Below the pieces are notes generated by a model. It searched no databases, was not told the origin of the DNA, and was given only the letters and a program-made list of their open reading frames with translations. The position numbers and the translations under genes were made by a program. From NCBI RefSeq assembly GCF_033958435.1, contig NC_134137.1, positions 318,555,501 to 318,619,500 of the forward strand: a DNA stretch of 64,000 nucleotides, written 5' to 3'. Within the stretch, counting starts at the first letter, position 1. Every line of letters begins with the position of its first letter. Shown here one piece after another: positions 1-11,289 of this stretch. The DNA is from Carettochelys insculpta. Its lineage: Eukaryota > Chordata > Testudines > Carettochelyidae.

Positions 1-95
1 GTGTGTGGCTACACTGTCAAAATAAATTTTGTCGGGAAATCTCTTCCAACAGTGACCTCTTTCAATAGAGTGCTGTAGTGTTACTATAACCTAAC
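1..95. repeat. 3'-terminal piece of a Harbinger-type MITE, cut by the window edge
   Basis: The first 95 bases follow, with many differences, the last part of the complete MITE at 34613-35031: a gtcgggaaatctcttccaacagtgac stretch is matched by ttggaaatatctgtcaacagtgac there, and both finish with a ctgtagtg block. The rest of the element would lie left of the window. The match is by eye and diverged, so the call is tentative. Confidence 0.4.
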
Positions 96-3000
96 AATCA
101 TTAATTTACCTTCATGAAAAACTTACCCACATTTCGCCCTAAACTGTTTGAAAACAGCCATCTGAAAATTACTATTTTGCTATTAGCACAAAAAAAAAAT
201 CCTGTTTACGTAATGAATGAAAAGCTGAAAAATGCTGTCACATGCGCTTCACTCAAAACCGTCATATTAATTTTTAAATACCTGGAGCTAAAGCGAGTCG
301 TGGGAGACAGTTTCATTAAAACAGACCGTCAAATTGTTTGCTCTGAAGTAACCTCTATGCCTTCATTTTGAAAAAGCCTTAAACACTGCAAAATGAAATG
401 AAGTGTAACTGCCCAGTGTTGCTCGGCATCCTGCATTTCGCTCACTGTTTCAGTTTTCCTGTGATTTATATATTCTGTTTTATACCAGAAACAGATTTTA
501 TTATTGCTGTATCTCCAATGCCCTCATGGAAATAGAGATGTTTATCTTCAGAGCCCATCCCAGTAAGACCTTTTAAATGAATATGTTAAAACAATCGTCC
601 GCAGTGCTGCTCCAATAAAAGACAATAGCGCACTCATCTTGTCTATCTAAAATAATTGCATACTTTGAGGGTGTTCAAAGTTAATCCTTTTTGGCATCCT
701 TGATTCTGTCCTTCTGTTCCCAACAGTTGCACAAAAATCATCTACCTTGCCAGCTGATTCAGCCATGTCAAAATCTTTTTACTGGTCCCTCTCATATTTT
801 CCACAATAGATAAAAGCTCTCTTCTGCCTCTGTAACTTATTTCATATGTCCGATAATTCTGAAGCTCCTTTCCTGACCACATCTTCAGTGCTATTTCTCT
901 TTTCTTTAAGTTCCTCTTCATAAGCCTCATCTTTGACAAACATTTTCTCTTCACAGAAGTATTAAAAAAATACACCAAAAAAAGGGTCCGAGCAAAGCCC
1001 AGGAAATAAGGAGCCTGTCTGAGTGCCACTATTCAACCATGCTATTTTTGTTACAACTCTTTTTGATGTGTCCTTGTCTTCATGCTTATCTTTAAGTGGT
1101 GTTATATACAGAAATAACTATAATGCATTCGTAACACGTTGTGCAATATTCTATATAGCACTGGCTTACCACCTTTAATTGCTTAGTTTCAAATACTAGA
1201 TAAATCCATGCCAGCTATCTGTTACCATTAAGCAAAGAGTAAAAGAAAATAAAGTGATATGTTACCTGCAAGAAGGCTGCTGTCCAAGACAATAATTACT
1301 CTTGATAGCTATCAGGACTTAAGACAGGCTGAGTATTTAAAGATTCTTTGTAGGCCTGATTGGTTTGTGACGACACTTGGTGTTTTCATTGTTTATTTTG
1401 AATAGCCAATAGCCAAAGCAACAGGCATCTCAAATTACTTTCAAGTATGAGGTTATGATGCTTCTTTCTCAGTGCCATTTACTGCATAAGTAAAGTTATA
1501 TAGTAAAAGTTGTGTTTTTCCCTAACACTTGAGCAAGAAGCTCTCATAAAAGGTTCTTCATCAGCTACACAGGATTTTTCTGATTGTCATCATGTAGGTT
1601 TTAATTTATGAAAATCTACCTTTTACAAATTCTTCATATTGCACAAACTTCATTGTTTTAAAAATATGTGGAAAAAATCAGGCAAGAAATCTAACTTGAA
1701 TGCCTACAATTTAGAGGCAACTTGAATTTTTAGTTGATTGATAATATTTATAGGCGTTCCAGTGCAGAGTTCACGGGTCTTTAATGTCACTTGAGAAGAA
1801 ATATAATGAGTGAAAACCATCACTAGTTATTATTTCAGCTGACAGAGCTAAAAAACAAAGTCAACTATGCAACAAAAATTTCATGCATATTCTTGAAAAC
1901 ATTAGATATTCATATTGCAGCAACTGTGCTGTAAAAAATGTATTTTTGTAATGTATACAAATTATCCAGCAATTAACTATTAATATGGGTTTATATTACA
2001 CCAATTTCTTTAGTCAGATTCATTCACAGACAGTAAAATTTCACATTAGGTTTTATAGTTTAATCAGAATGTGTGAATAACCACTATTATAAAAAAAAAA
2101 AGTGCCTTTCCAAACGTACACTGTAGATTTTGCTTTACAGTTGCATGGTTTGATTTCATTCCCAAAACCTCACAGTTTTAATGTTGGGTGAAAGCTAATA
2201 ATTTTAGATATACATTGCAAAACATATGAACGCGTAAAAGGCAAAAATCCATCGGAAACAAGTTACAACTTTTTACTCTTCAACCCCAAGTAAAAATGCA
2301 TTCACCATTTTGACACAGAAGCATTTCCCTTTTTGATTGCAAAAATTACATTTTTCCATGAAAACAGAAAAATAACAAAAATATTACATATTTCAGTGTC
2401 ATAAGATCAGTGAAAATGTTTTTCACAGGTCTCCATCTGCAGTTTGACTTATGAAATAAGAATGACTCAGTGCAGAAAGAGTTGACTTGGCACGTCTACA
2501 TGACATGGAAAATAAATTCTGTAGCCTCCGGTACAGGAATAAATTGAAACCTAAACTTGCCCTAAATATATACTGTACATTTCATATTGGTACCTCCAGG
2601 GTTTCACATCATCAACTACTTTGACTTGTGAATTTAGCCTGTGTCTGAAACAGATTTTATAAGAAAAATTCCCATTTTTCTCTGTCCAGGACTTTTTGAA
2701 AGTTCAGTTTAAGAAACAATTCTCACTATGAATTAAGTCTATCTGAAAAAATACAATTATTTGCAATGGGCATTTCTAAGCCTGGTGGTTAGAACAGTAT
2801 GTGAAAACCCAGTGTGTTTGTTTAAATAAAGAAAAGTCTTTTCCTCTTTTTTCAGACTTGTTTAATAATGGGGAAATATAATCATATAATTAATCTCTGT
2901 GATGTCTGAAAGTTTATTTTGTATATGATGTGGTTTCTTTAGGAGGGATGAAGTGTACTGGAAGATAAAGTGGAATAGTGATAGGTCAGACTCAGTTGCC

Positions 3001-3537
3001 GAGGAAATAGAAAGGACTGGATTGAAGGGTGCTCAACTCTTTCCTGAAGACCACAGCAGGAGAGGATTGTGTTTGCTGATATAAGGACATAAGAAAGAGA
3101 GCAGAGAGGTGGGAAACACAAAATACAAAATGTAGTAAAGGCAAGTTGTTCAACTCTGACACATCAGGAACCCAAGTTTATTTTCTTTTTTTAGTAAGTG
3201 ATAGGAAACAGACCATTGTTCCTACTGGATGATCTCTGCTAGAGTTCAATAACTTCTCCTTATCTCTGTGTACATCCTCTTTCTTTTATACTTCAAAAAT
3301 ATATAAGACCATAATCTGTTCCTTCTGGGGCCTTCAGTAGAGGGATACACTTCCTTTCACAGGATCCCTACTCTCTCTATTCTTCTCTTTTTTTCTTTTT
3401 GGTCTAGCAGATAGCAGAAGCAAAGAGAGAGAAAACAGCGCCTTCAGCGGAAGATTTCAACATCCACAAAAGAGAAAGGTGGTTGAGAGAGCAGCTGCAA
3501 GCTCCACCCTTGAAGGTGAGCCTGGAGCTCACATCAG
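96..3537. other. AT-rich intergenic sequence without a recognised feature
   Basis: Nothing here gave a recognisable protein, RNA gene or transposon end. Open frames are short and lack family motifs. The longest is a 95-codon frame on the minus strand at 742-1029, rich in Lys and Arg but with no known domain and no convincing splice context. Base composition is uniformly AT-rich up to about 3.4 kb, where it gives way to the GC-rich Harbinger derivative. Confidence 0.6.
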
Positions 3538-4231
3538 GGCTACGTCTACACGTGCACGCTACATCGAAATAGCTTATTTCGATGTAGCGACATTGAAATA
3601 AGCTATTTCGATGAATAGCGTCTACACATCCTCCAGGGCTGGCAACGTCGACGTTCAACGTCGACATTGGGCAGCACCACATCAAAATAGGCTACACGCC
3701 AAAGTAGCACACATCGAAATAAGGTTGCCAGGAACAGCTGCAGACAGGGTCACAGGGCGGACTCAACAGCAAGCTGCTCCCTTAAAGGGCCCCTCCCAGA
3801 CATACTTGCACTAAACAGCACAAGATACACAGAGCCGATAACTAGTTGGAGACCCTGTGCATGCAGCATGGATCTCCAGCTGCAGCAGCAGCAGCCAGAA
3901 GCCCTGGGCTAAGGGCTACTGCACACGGTGACCATAGAGCCCCGCAGGGGCTGGAGAGAGAGCGTCTCTCAACCCCTCAGCTGATGGCCGCCATGGAGGA
4001 CCCCACTATTTCGATGTTGCGGGACGTGGATCGTCTACACGTTCCCTACTTCGACGTTGAACATGGAAGTAGGGTGCTATTCCCATCCCCTCATGGGGTT
4101 AGCGACTTCAACGTCTCGCCGCCTAACATCAAAGTTAACTTCGAAATAGCGCCCAACACGTGTAGCCATGACGGGCGCTATTTCGAAGTTGGCACCGCTA
4201 CTTCGAAGTAGCGTGCATGTGTAGACGCGGC
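3538..4231 (+). mobile_element. Non-autonomous PIF/Harbinger deletion derivative
   Basis: The left end reads GGCTACGTCTACACGTGCAC and the right end, read on the other strand, GCCGCGTCTACACATGCAC, so the element is bounded by long inverted repeats that continue into cgaaat-rich palindromes. The middle (about 3770-3990) is not MITE filler. It has a CCTTAAAGGG box at 3780-3789 followed 79 bases later by an ATG and glutamine codons, the same arrangement as the start of the transposase gene in the full element at 4388. A gccgccatggaggac block near 3987 also matches one near the right end of that element (about 8445). I infer a deletion derivative of a sister Harbinger family that kept the gene's promoter and start. 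The target duplication is not clear. Confidence 0.65.
3868..3912 (+). pseudogene. Start-codon remnant of a Harbinger transposase gene
   Basis: A 14-codon frame begins with Met-Asp, runs through a glutamine-rich stretch (MDLQLQQQQPEALG) and ends in TAA at 3910-3912. The transposase gene of the neighbouring full element also begins Met-Asp followed by Pro and Gln-rich residues. The rest of the gene is missing here. It has no catalytic part and cannot make a working enzyme. It is listed because it ties the short element to its long relative. Confidence 0.4.
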
Positions 4232-4604
4232 TCTGGAAGATTACAGGTCTCCTCTGAAGGAAAACAGCAACTTCATAACAAGGTCACCACAAGGAAGACT
4301 AGGAAGCAGAAGGCCTGTCACTGGAAAGCAGGGTACTGAGAAGGACAGCAAACTGGGGTCATCGTTAGTGGAAGACCTAGACTCTAGGGCTGTTTCTATA
4401 CATGGCACTTTTCTGGAAGAAGATCTTCTGCAAGATTTTCTTCCGGAACAGTGCGTCTACACATCAAACTGGACCTCGAAAGAGCCACTGCTTCTTCTGG
4501 AAGAGTGTATCTACACATGCACTGGCACTCTTCCGGAAGAACAGGGCAGGAAACAATGCAAAAGGGGTTACACAGACAGGGAGCCCTTCTGGGGCCACAT
4601 GGCC

Positions 4605-4612
4605 CCTTAAAG
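4605..4612 (+). promoter_or_regulatory. CCTTAAAG box upstream of the transposase gene
   Basis: CCTTAAAG lies 107 bases before the transposase ATG at 4719. The same box occurs before the start codon remnant in the element at 3538 (3780-3789) and near the left end of the second Harbinger element (50752-50760). Its conservation in three diverged elements suggests a TATA-like core promoter of the transposase gene. This is inference; no transcript evidence is available. Confidence 0.4.
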
Positions 4613-4718
4613 AGCCTCACCCAAACAGCCCCTCCCTGCAAATGCTGATGAGGCCTGCCACATTGGTGCACAATAAGCTAGACCCAGATCCCTGTCCAGC
4701 ACCCGCCGACCAGCAGGC

Positions 4719-6149
4719 ATGGACCCCCAGCAGCCGCAGAACAGCAGGCTTGCCCTCAACCACATGCTAGCCATCCTCCTCAGCCTCCTTTGGAGACAGA
4801 GGCCCAGGCCCATGGATCCTGCACCCCCACCATGCCTGCTGGACCCCCTCCAACCAGTCCAGCACATCTGGACCCACGCCACCAGCACGGACTGCTGGGA
4901 CAGGGTCATCATGGGGGAGTGGGACAATGACTGCTGGCTGCAGAACCTGCGGATGAAGAAAGAGACCTTCCTCAAAATCTGCAGCTGGCTGGCCCCCATG
5001 CTACAACGCCAGGATACCTGGATGAGGCTAGCCCTCTCCCTGGAGAAGTGCATGGCCATCACCATATGGAACTTGGCCATCCCGGACATCTACCAAGTCA
5101 TCGGGCAGCAGCTGGGGATGGACACATCCACCGTTGGGGCCGTCGTCCTCCAGGTAAGCCCTGCCCCAGACCCTGCCCCACTGGTGGTAGGGAGGGGGCC
5201 AGTGGGCTCGGGGGACACCAGGCACCGATTGGGAGAGAGCAGGGCTGGGGAGACAGGCAGGCCTAGCCCAGAAGGGATACCACATGGCCGCTGCTGGAGG
5301 GGTCCCTCAGCAGGGGGGTCCTGGTGGCGGAGGGTGGAAAGGGGGGGCAGGGACCCCTCTGCTTATTCCCATGAATGCGCCCATTCCCCTGCAGGTCATG
5401 AGGACCACGAACCATCTGCTGGTGCGGCAGTGGTGAGCATCGGGGACCTGAATGCAGTTGTTGAGGGGTTCAACACGCTTGGGTTCCCCCAGTGCTTCAG
5501 GGCGATTGACGGGACGCATATCCCCATCAGGGCCCCGGACCACAGTGGCGGCCGATACATCAACCACAAGGGGTACCACTCCATCATGCTCTAGGCGGTG
5601 GTGGATGCCCATGGGAAGTTCACAGGCATTTATGCTGGCTGGCCGGGCAGGGCACATGACGCGCGAATCTTGCAGAATTCCACTCTGTTCCACAGGATGG
5701 AGGCCGGGACATTCGTGCCCCAGCAGGAGCGCGCCGTCAGGGACATCATGATGTCTCTTTGCCTCGTGGGTGACTGAGCCTACCCACTCCAGCCCTGGTT
5801 GGTGCGCCCATACACGGACCACCCCACTCCCTCCCAGGAGTTGTTTAATGCCTGGCTCACACGGGCCCAGTGTCCCGTCGAATGCACTTTTGGCTGTCTG
5901 AAGGCGCGGTTCAGGTGTCTCCTCACGCACCTCGATGTGGGGGTGGAGAATGTCCCACAGGTCATGGCTGCATGCTGTGTGCTCCACAACCTCACCAAGG
6001 CATGTGAGGGAACCCTGTCCCAGGGCTGGATGGTGGAGGTGGCCCCCCGCTACCAGCAGCCCACTGCGGCCGCCAACAGGCAGCTCAACCATGACGGGCT
6101 CTGGATCCAGGAGGCGCTTTGGGAGGCATTCAGCCAAGGGGACTACTAA
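4719..6149 (+). pseudogene. PIF/Harbinger DDE transposase (HARBI1-like nuclease), broken
   Basis: Exon 1 (4719-5153, 145 codons) opens with MDPQQPQ and ends in frame at a CAG|GTAAG donor. The intron is 5154-5394 and ends in ccctgcag. Exon 2 starts at 5395 in phase 0. Exon 2 holds the DDE nuclease. The first Asp is in AIDGTHI (GAC 5508-5510), the second in VGD (GAC 5772-5774) just before a stop, and the Glu is in CPVECTFG (GAA 5880-5882). All three catalytic codons survive. Damage: a one-base loss near 5427 shifts the frame; TAG at 5592-5594 stands where a Gln codon is one base away; TGA at 5775-5777 follows the second Asp. The protein would cut and join DNA at the inverted ends, with the Myb-like partner of the same element helping binding and nuclear import in known Harbinger systems. 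Recent inactivation is likely because damage is limited. Confidence 0.9.
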
Positions 6150-6317
6150 CCCCCGTACCCCTTCTCACAGGCCCCCCCCACACACCCCCATGCGCACATC
6201 CCTCAACCCCCCACCCTCCCCCACAGTAATCAGGGACACAGGGGGTGCTGAATGCTAACATATATTTAACCCTCAACCATTAACAACCATGAGCAATGTA
6301 AATAGTAAATGGTGAAT

Positions 6318-6323
6318 AATAAA
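6318..6323 (+). terminator. AATAAA polyadenylation signal after the transposase gene
   Basis: AATAAA lies about 170 bases past the transposase stop, in a short AT-rich island inside otherwise GC-rich element DNA. Its position between two convergent genes fits a 3' end signal. Several overlapping A-rich hexamers exist, so the exact one used is uncertain. Confidence 0.45.
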
Positions 6324-6800
6324 AATAACAACAAAAACCTGATAGAGAGTAAACTATACTATACTATATAAGGGGGCAGGGGCACTTAAACCTGGATGGG
6401 GACTGGGGCAGGAATGGTGGGGGGCCCTAATCAAGGGACAGGGTGGAAGGCAGCACCCACAGGGGCCCCTCCCACCCCAGGTGCACAGTCCCCTGCGGGG
6501 CGCTGATGGGGCCTGAAGCACTGGCAGGTAGGGCCGGTTGGCATCTGGCCCAGCCTCAGGGGAGTGGCTGGAAGCGGGTGGGGTGTGGCTCAGGTGACCC
6601 TCCATGGGGCCCAACTTGGCCACAAGCCATGCTGCAAGGTCCCTCAGCACAGAATCGGGCAGGCCTGGGGACAGTAGGTGGACAGGGCCTCAGGGTCATG
6701 GGCTGGGGGCATGGGAGCAGCTAAGGGGCCAACGGGGGGGCCATCAGGGGGGAATGCAGGAGGAATGCAGGGGAGGAAGCTGGGGGCAGCAGGGAGGGGC

Positions 6801-8245
6801 TCAGGGGGACAGTAGCAGGGGCCTCAGGGGGCACTGGGGGGACAGCAGGGGGGGTCTCGGGAGGGACCTTGGGGGGGACCTCTGGGGGGACTGCTGGGGG
6901 GGCCTCAGGGGGGACCTCTGGGGGAACTGTGGGGAGGCAGCTGCGGGGAGGCAGCTGCAGAGGGGCTGGCCTGCTAGGGCCCCACACAAGGTGCAGAGTA
7001 TTCCCACCACCTCCCCCCATGTGTCCCGCCTCCACTGCAGCTCGGCCTCATCAAGGGCCATCCGTCTTTCAGCGAGGGTGTTCTGCTGGTGGAGGGCCAC
7101 CATGTAGGCCGGGACCTCCTCCTTGCAGCAGCTGCATCGGGTCTGGTGCACCTGTGGCCACCATGCAGCAGGGGCTGGTGCAGGCCCAGCTGGTGGGCTG
7201 CTGGGTCCTCCAGCCTGGATGGGGCTGGCAGGCCCCGGGCTCCTCATCCGGCTGCCCCAGCTCTCAGATGGAACTGCTGTTAAGAGAGAGAGGGTGGGGG
7301 CAGAGGGGGAAGTCAGTGCCACCTCTGGGACCTGGGTGGCTTGGCCTCAGTCTCCCTGGCTGGTTACTCCCTCCATGGACCCACAGGACGAGCATATGCT
7401 GGGGAGGCCACCATGTGGGCTTGCCTGCACTCGCCGCAGCAGCCACTGGGGCATGATGCTGGGGCTGATGCGCTATCCACAGTGGCCCACCCTCTGCTGC
7501 CCGGGGGGCCCTCAGCACACTCAGGGGGGCACTCCATGGGGAAGGGAACTGGGTGCTGCTTGCAGGCATGGGTGTGCACTGGGCCCTGACCGGGGCTTCG
7601 GGGCCCGGGGCTAGGGCCCAGGTGTACCCCTCCCCCCCACTGTGCTTTGCCACTGTGCGCACTTACCTGAGATGGCTTCATATATGTTGGGTGATGCCCG
7701 ACTGGTGGGGGCCTGGACGCTGGTGGTGGAGGGTACCGTGATGATGAGGGACCCATCCGTAGACTCCCCATCAGATGGGACATCAACAGTGGTGGGTCTC
7801 TCGTCCTCCTCCTCCGGGGGCTCAGGTGCGGCTGTCTCCATGGTGACACAGGGTGGGGAGGCATCATCCGCAGCCAGGAGCTTCCGAAGCTCCCAGTAGA
7901 AGGGGCAGCTGGCAGGGGCACAGCTGGATCTGCGGGCGCTATCCCAGGCCCTCATGTACCCTGCTGCAGCTCCTTCACCTTGCACCTGACCTGCTCAGGT
8001 GTCCGGGAGGGTTGGCCGTGGGCAACCAGGCCCTGGGTGAGGCGGGTGAATGCTGGGGCGTTCCTCCGTTGCCTGCTGGTGTCCCGAAGGACCTCCTCAT
8101 CACGCCAGAGCCCCAGAAGGTCTGGGAGCTCTGGCTCAGTCCAGGAGGGGGCACTCTGTTTTGGGGGCCGGTGGGGGTTTTGGCTGCCCTCGTCCGGGTT
8201 CCTGGGGCTCCCCTGGGCAGTGTGGGGTGGTGGCCAGCTGGCCAT
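6801..8245 (-). pseudogene. Myb/SANT-like DNA-binding protein of the Harbinger element, frameshifted
   Basis: Reading from 8245 down, the frame starts MASWPPP and soon enters a trihelix Myb/SANT-like domain: SWTEPELPDLLGLW, a middle helix with RRNAPAFTRL, and RTPEQVRCKVKEL in the third helix. A single-base deletion near 7966 breaks the frame at KELQQG; the following frame resumes YMRAWDS and ASCPFYWELRKLL, the usual continuation of this family. Exon 1 then ends at 7667 with a GTAAGT donor. Exon 2 starts at 7276 after a ttaacag acceptor, and the junction keeps frame (phase 1). Exon 2 is proline-rich and contains a helical segment with LDEAELQWRRDTW before the stop at 6801-6803. In characterised Harbinger systems the Myb-like partner binds transposon ends and recruits the transposase. 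The start is chosen by alignment with the sister gene at 53266. Confidence 0.85.
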
Positions 8246-8691
8246 CCCTGTGAGTTGGGACTCACTGGGCACGGCAGGGCCTCGTGGGAGTGTGGCAGGC
8301 AGCCCTGCACGTGCTGCCTGTCTCACACTCTCAGCTTCCTGCCACGGGGTCACCAGGTCCTTGCAGCTTTAAAGGTTGCAAGGACCTGGGGACCGTAGAA
8401 GCTCACTGGGGATGTCTAGAGTGGCCCCGCTCTCCAGCAGGCTGCCGCCATGGAGGACTGCTTTTTTGGGAAGAAGCAGTCCGGGAACGTCTACACGTGC
8501 CTTCTTCAGGAAGATTCTTCCGGAAGAAGGTCCTCTTCCTGATTCTGAAGAGGAATACAGAATCTGGAAGAGGGGGCACCTTCGTCCAGAAGAAATCCAA
8601 AAGAGAATCTTGCATGTGTAGACGCTCCTCAAATCTTCCGGAAGAAGGCACCGTTCTTCTGGAAGATCTTGCCTGTGTAGAAACAGCCTAG

Positions 8692-9896
8692 AAAAGAGTA
8701 GAAGTAGTTTCAGAGATTTTGAGGAATCTTTAAAAGTTCAAATAAGTTTCCAGTAAATAAGCAGACTTTCAGGAATCTAGCTAATTTCCCAAACACCTGA
8801 GGTTCATGTCTCATTATCTGTTCACAATTTTCAGACTGTGGTGTTCATAGCTGACATATTATTTCCTTTTTTTTCCTTATTTTCCCATATCATATCCTTT
8901 TGCCATAATCCAGATATGTCACTAATAAAACCACTAATCATCACACTGCATTATAGCAGGAGCAGCAGAAGCCCCTATACTTAGTATTGTATAATAATTT
9001 ATGGTCTAATTTATCTGCTTTGGGACACTCACAATTTTCTTTTAAGGCTGACCCTTCTCAGGCTTGTTTTCTGTTTTAACATTTAATTATTTATTTTATG
9101 TTTTAGCAGAATCAGTACACACATGTTGGTGTGAGAGGTGGGTGAAGGTTTTCTACAAGGAACATATCCTTATGACTTTCTTTGAAATAACCCCCTAATC
9201 TCATTGGTTTGGTGTTGAAAGTTGAAATCTGGCCTAGGGATAGCATTCTTTTGTGCTGCAGAGAAAACTCATTTCAATTTGACCAAGTTATGAGTCTTTG
9301 AAAATCACATGCAGCACAGTACATTGTGTACAGGATTTTGTTTTGCTGTGCCTGTAAAATTAGCAACTCAGGAAGTCTGCAACATTTGTATCTAGCCAGC
9401 TAAGTTAGCTACACTGGAAAGTACACAGATAGTGTCCATAGGCTGGGTCCTGTTTTCTATGAATAGGATAGCCAACTATCTTTACTCATGTAAATACTTT
9501 TCAAATGTGAAATTTACATATGCTTTGGCAAACACAAATTTTTACTTTTCTAGTTAATCAACAACAGCACAAATTTCAAATTTTAGACTGGTAAATGCAA
9601 TCCAGAATTCGCATTGTTAGCTTGCCACATAATCATTCAAGTGAGAAAAGATCAATCACTTGAACAATATCCAGTGCCATATGCCTTATGCAATGAAATG
9701 TACATGGAATTTAAACAATGAACTGCTCACAACTGACTTGCAGTACAAAAACTATTTGGTGAAGATTTTTACAACAAATGTAAGAATCCTTTAGTTAATT
9801 CATTCTCAGAAAAAGAGGCAAAGTTAATCCACTAAAATGTTCATTATGAATTATTTAACTAGTTCTAACATTTAGGAATGAAGATTTGTTATCTTT
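8692..9896. other. AT-rich intergenic sequence, no feature recognised
   Basis: Plain AT-rich DNA between the Harbinger element and a hAT-type MITE. No frame of note, no inverted ends, no tandem repeats seen. Confidence 0.6.
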
Positions 9897-10234
9897 CAGG
9901 GGTGAGCAAAGTGGGGGCAGGCCCCCCTCAGGAGGGCATGAAATTTCAGAAGGGTTGGCTGGTAGGTCTCAGGCTCATCCATTTCACTAAAAATGTTGAA
10001 ACACGTTACTCTTTTTACATATGTGTATTCACATTTATATACAGACTAATGAAGTTTTTGCACTCTACATACTTATTTTCTTACACATGCTGAAATCCAT
10101 TTCTTTTTGTACAAACATAACCAAAAGTTCTGTCAGTTTATATTACATTAGACAGGATTGGGGGGTGGGGGGGCAAACCTGCTAACTGCAGGGATGAAAT
10201 GTGGGGCCCGACAGAAAAAGTTCGCTCACCCCGG
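9897..10234. mobile_element. hAT-type MITE
   Basis: The 338-bp unit begins CAGGGGTGAGCAAAG and ends, on the other strand, CCGGGGTGAGCGAACTTTTT. These are the CAGGGGTGAGCAAACTT-like ends characteristic of non-autonomous hAT elements. The ends are followed inward by a runs-of-C/G segment (gcaggcccccctc, ggggggtgggggggc). No transposase is present. An 8-bp target duplication could not be confirmed. Confidence 0.7.
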
Positions 10235-10301
10235 CTAATATAACAGCAGAATCATGCCTCTGACAAAGTGTTTTTCACCCACAAAAGCATGTGCCCAAAC
10301 A

Positions 10302-10625
10302 GGCTATATTTGTACTATAGAGTTATTTTGAAATAACACACAAAGAAACACTCACAAAAATTACTTTGAAAAACACAGCTACACACAAAATTCATTTTGA
10401 AATAGCACTCAGATGTTTCAAAATAGCATTCTGGAAACATAGCGCCTATTTCTAAACAGTGCCATTGGATGCCACTATGCCTTATTTCAAAATAGCGCTA
10501 TTCGGTGTATTAATAGCACCTACGTTGTGGTGTTATTCCTCCTGTAATGAGCTTTATCAATTTAGAAATAACGCACCCACTATTTCAAATTTATTTAGAA
10601 ATAGTATGTACATAGCGTAGACAGA
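10302..10625. mobile_element. Harbinger-type MITE rich in TTTGAAAT palindromes
   Basis: It begins GGCTATATTTGTACTATAGAG, a mutated version of the shared GGCTNNGTCTACACTAGAG terminus, and ends with tagcgtagaca. Between them are many ttattttgaaataa and gaaatagtgcc-like palindromic words. The same arrangement recurs at 16155-17161. No coding content. Confidence 0.55.
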
Positions 10626-10654
10626 ATGAATGAGAAGCAAAAAAATCAAGACCC

Positions 10655-10850
10655 TGTTTTTTGGCATAATGGACGGTTCAAATAGTAGAGGCAGACCCCA
10701 CATCGAATGGGTAGATGATATTGTAGATTGGTGAGGAGTTAGTCTGTAGAAACTAAGTCACTTTGCATTGGACAGGGAAAGATGGAAGGAAATAGTGACG
10801 GAGGCATCGGACACCAACGGGCTTTAAGCCCATGCTTGTTGATGATGATA
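10655..10850 (+). pseudogene. 3' end of an RTE/jockey-like LINE: C-terminal ORF2 remnant and tail
   Basis: With frame corrections the + strand reads FGIMDGSNSRGRPHIEWVDDI, then LDRERWKEIV and TEASDTNGL, followed by a stop. The RGRP..EW.DDI and DR..WK elements are typical of the very C-terminus of ORF2 in non-LTR retrotransposons, where the domain after reverse transcriptase ends. It is followed by a tgatgatgataataatag tail, a simple-repeat tail like those of RTE-type LINEs. Only the last 200 bases are present, which is normal for 5'-truncated insertions. The exact LINE clade is uncertain. Confidence 0.6.
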
Positions 10851-10854
10851 ATAA

Positions 10855-10985
10855 TAGTGTAGACAGCTGTCATTTTGAAATAACTCTGTAGTGTAGATGC
10901 AGTCTTGCTCTTTAAGGTGCCACAGGACTCCTTCTTGTTTTTGCAGATACAGACTAACATGGCTACCCCTCTGAGCAGAGTCTTT
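10855..10985 (+). repeat. MITE end joined to a PLE-type 3' tail (family B)
   Basis: 10855-10900 is the right end of a Harbinger MITE (attttgaaataactc, then gtgtagatgcag). It runs directly into a short tail reading ctttaaggtgccacaggact and cagactaacatggctacc. The same words occur at 17652-17790 and 47724-47850 on the other strand, and in part at 41927. They parallel the tail of the Penelope-like element at 60556 (agtctttaaagtgctactgg, gactagcatggctat), so I treat them as a second PLE tail family. Confidence 0.55.
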
Positions 10986-10989
10986 GTCT

Positions 10990-11222
10990 TCTTTTGTCAG
11001 TAAAACTTCTGTCAGGCGGAGTGTGCAGAAAACACACTCAAGTGACAAAAATGTCACTGACAAAAGTGCTTCATGTTGAAAGTGCTCTGTTGGCAGGAGT
11101 CATTCTCCCAACAACATAGTGACAGCCACTTATTGGGCACAGTTTAATTATGCCAATGGGAGAGCGAGTACAATGGAGAACTTACAGTAGTGGAGGTGTA
11201 AGATCTGTAGTGTAGACTGGGC
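10990..11222. repeat. Right portion of a Harbinger-type MITE
   Basis: This segment has gtcactgacaaaagtgc and cagtaaaacttctgtca words like the MITEs at 19071 and 34613, and ends in gtagtgtagactgggcc, a form of the shared terminus. The left end is not identifiable. Confidence 0.4.
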
Positions 11223-11289
11223 CTGAGATTCCAGAACTGAATAATAAGACCAGACAGGGGTAAGACACCATTCAGCAACATGTTTGAGT

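Larger units (their letters stand above)
4388..8688 (+). mobile_element. Complete two-gene PIF/Harbinger transposon (copy 1)
   Basis: The element is 4301 bp. It begins GGCTGTTTCTATACATGGCA and ends, read on the minus strand, GGCTGTTTCTACACAGGCAA. The inverted ends continue for some 60 bases with ttctggaagaagatctt-like blocks. A 3-bp direct repeat, TAG at 4385-4387 and 8689-8691, flanks it, which is the target-site size expected for PIF/Harbinger. Inside lie a DDE transposase gene on + (4719-6149, one intron) and a Myb/SANT-like gene on - (8245-6801, one intron), arranged to converge, as is usual for this superfamily. Both carry frameshifts or stops, so the copy is probably immobile by itself. 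Intact ends mean it could still be moved in trans if a related active copy exists. Confidence 0.9.

Noticed and set aside
742..1029. 95-codon minus-strand frame rich in basic residues
   Set aside because: No recognisable domain, T-rich intron-like start, no convincing splice signals. Treated as chance.
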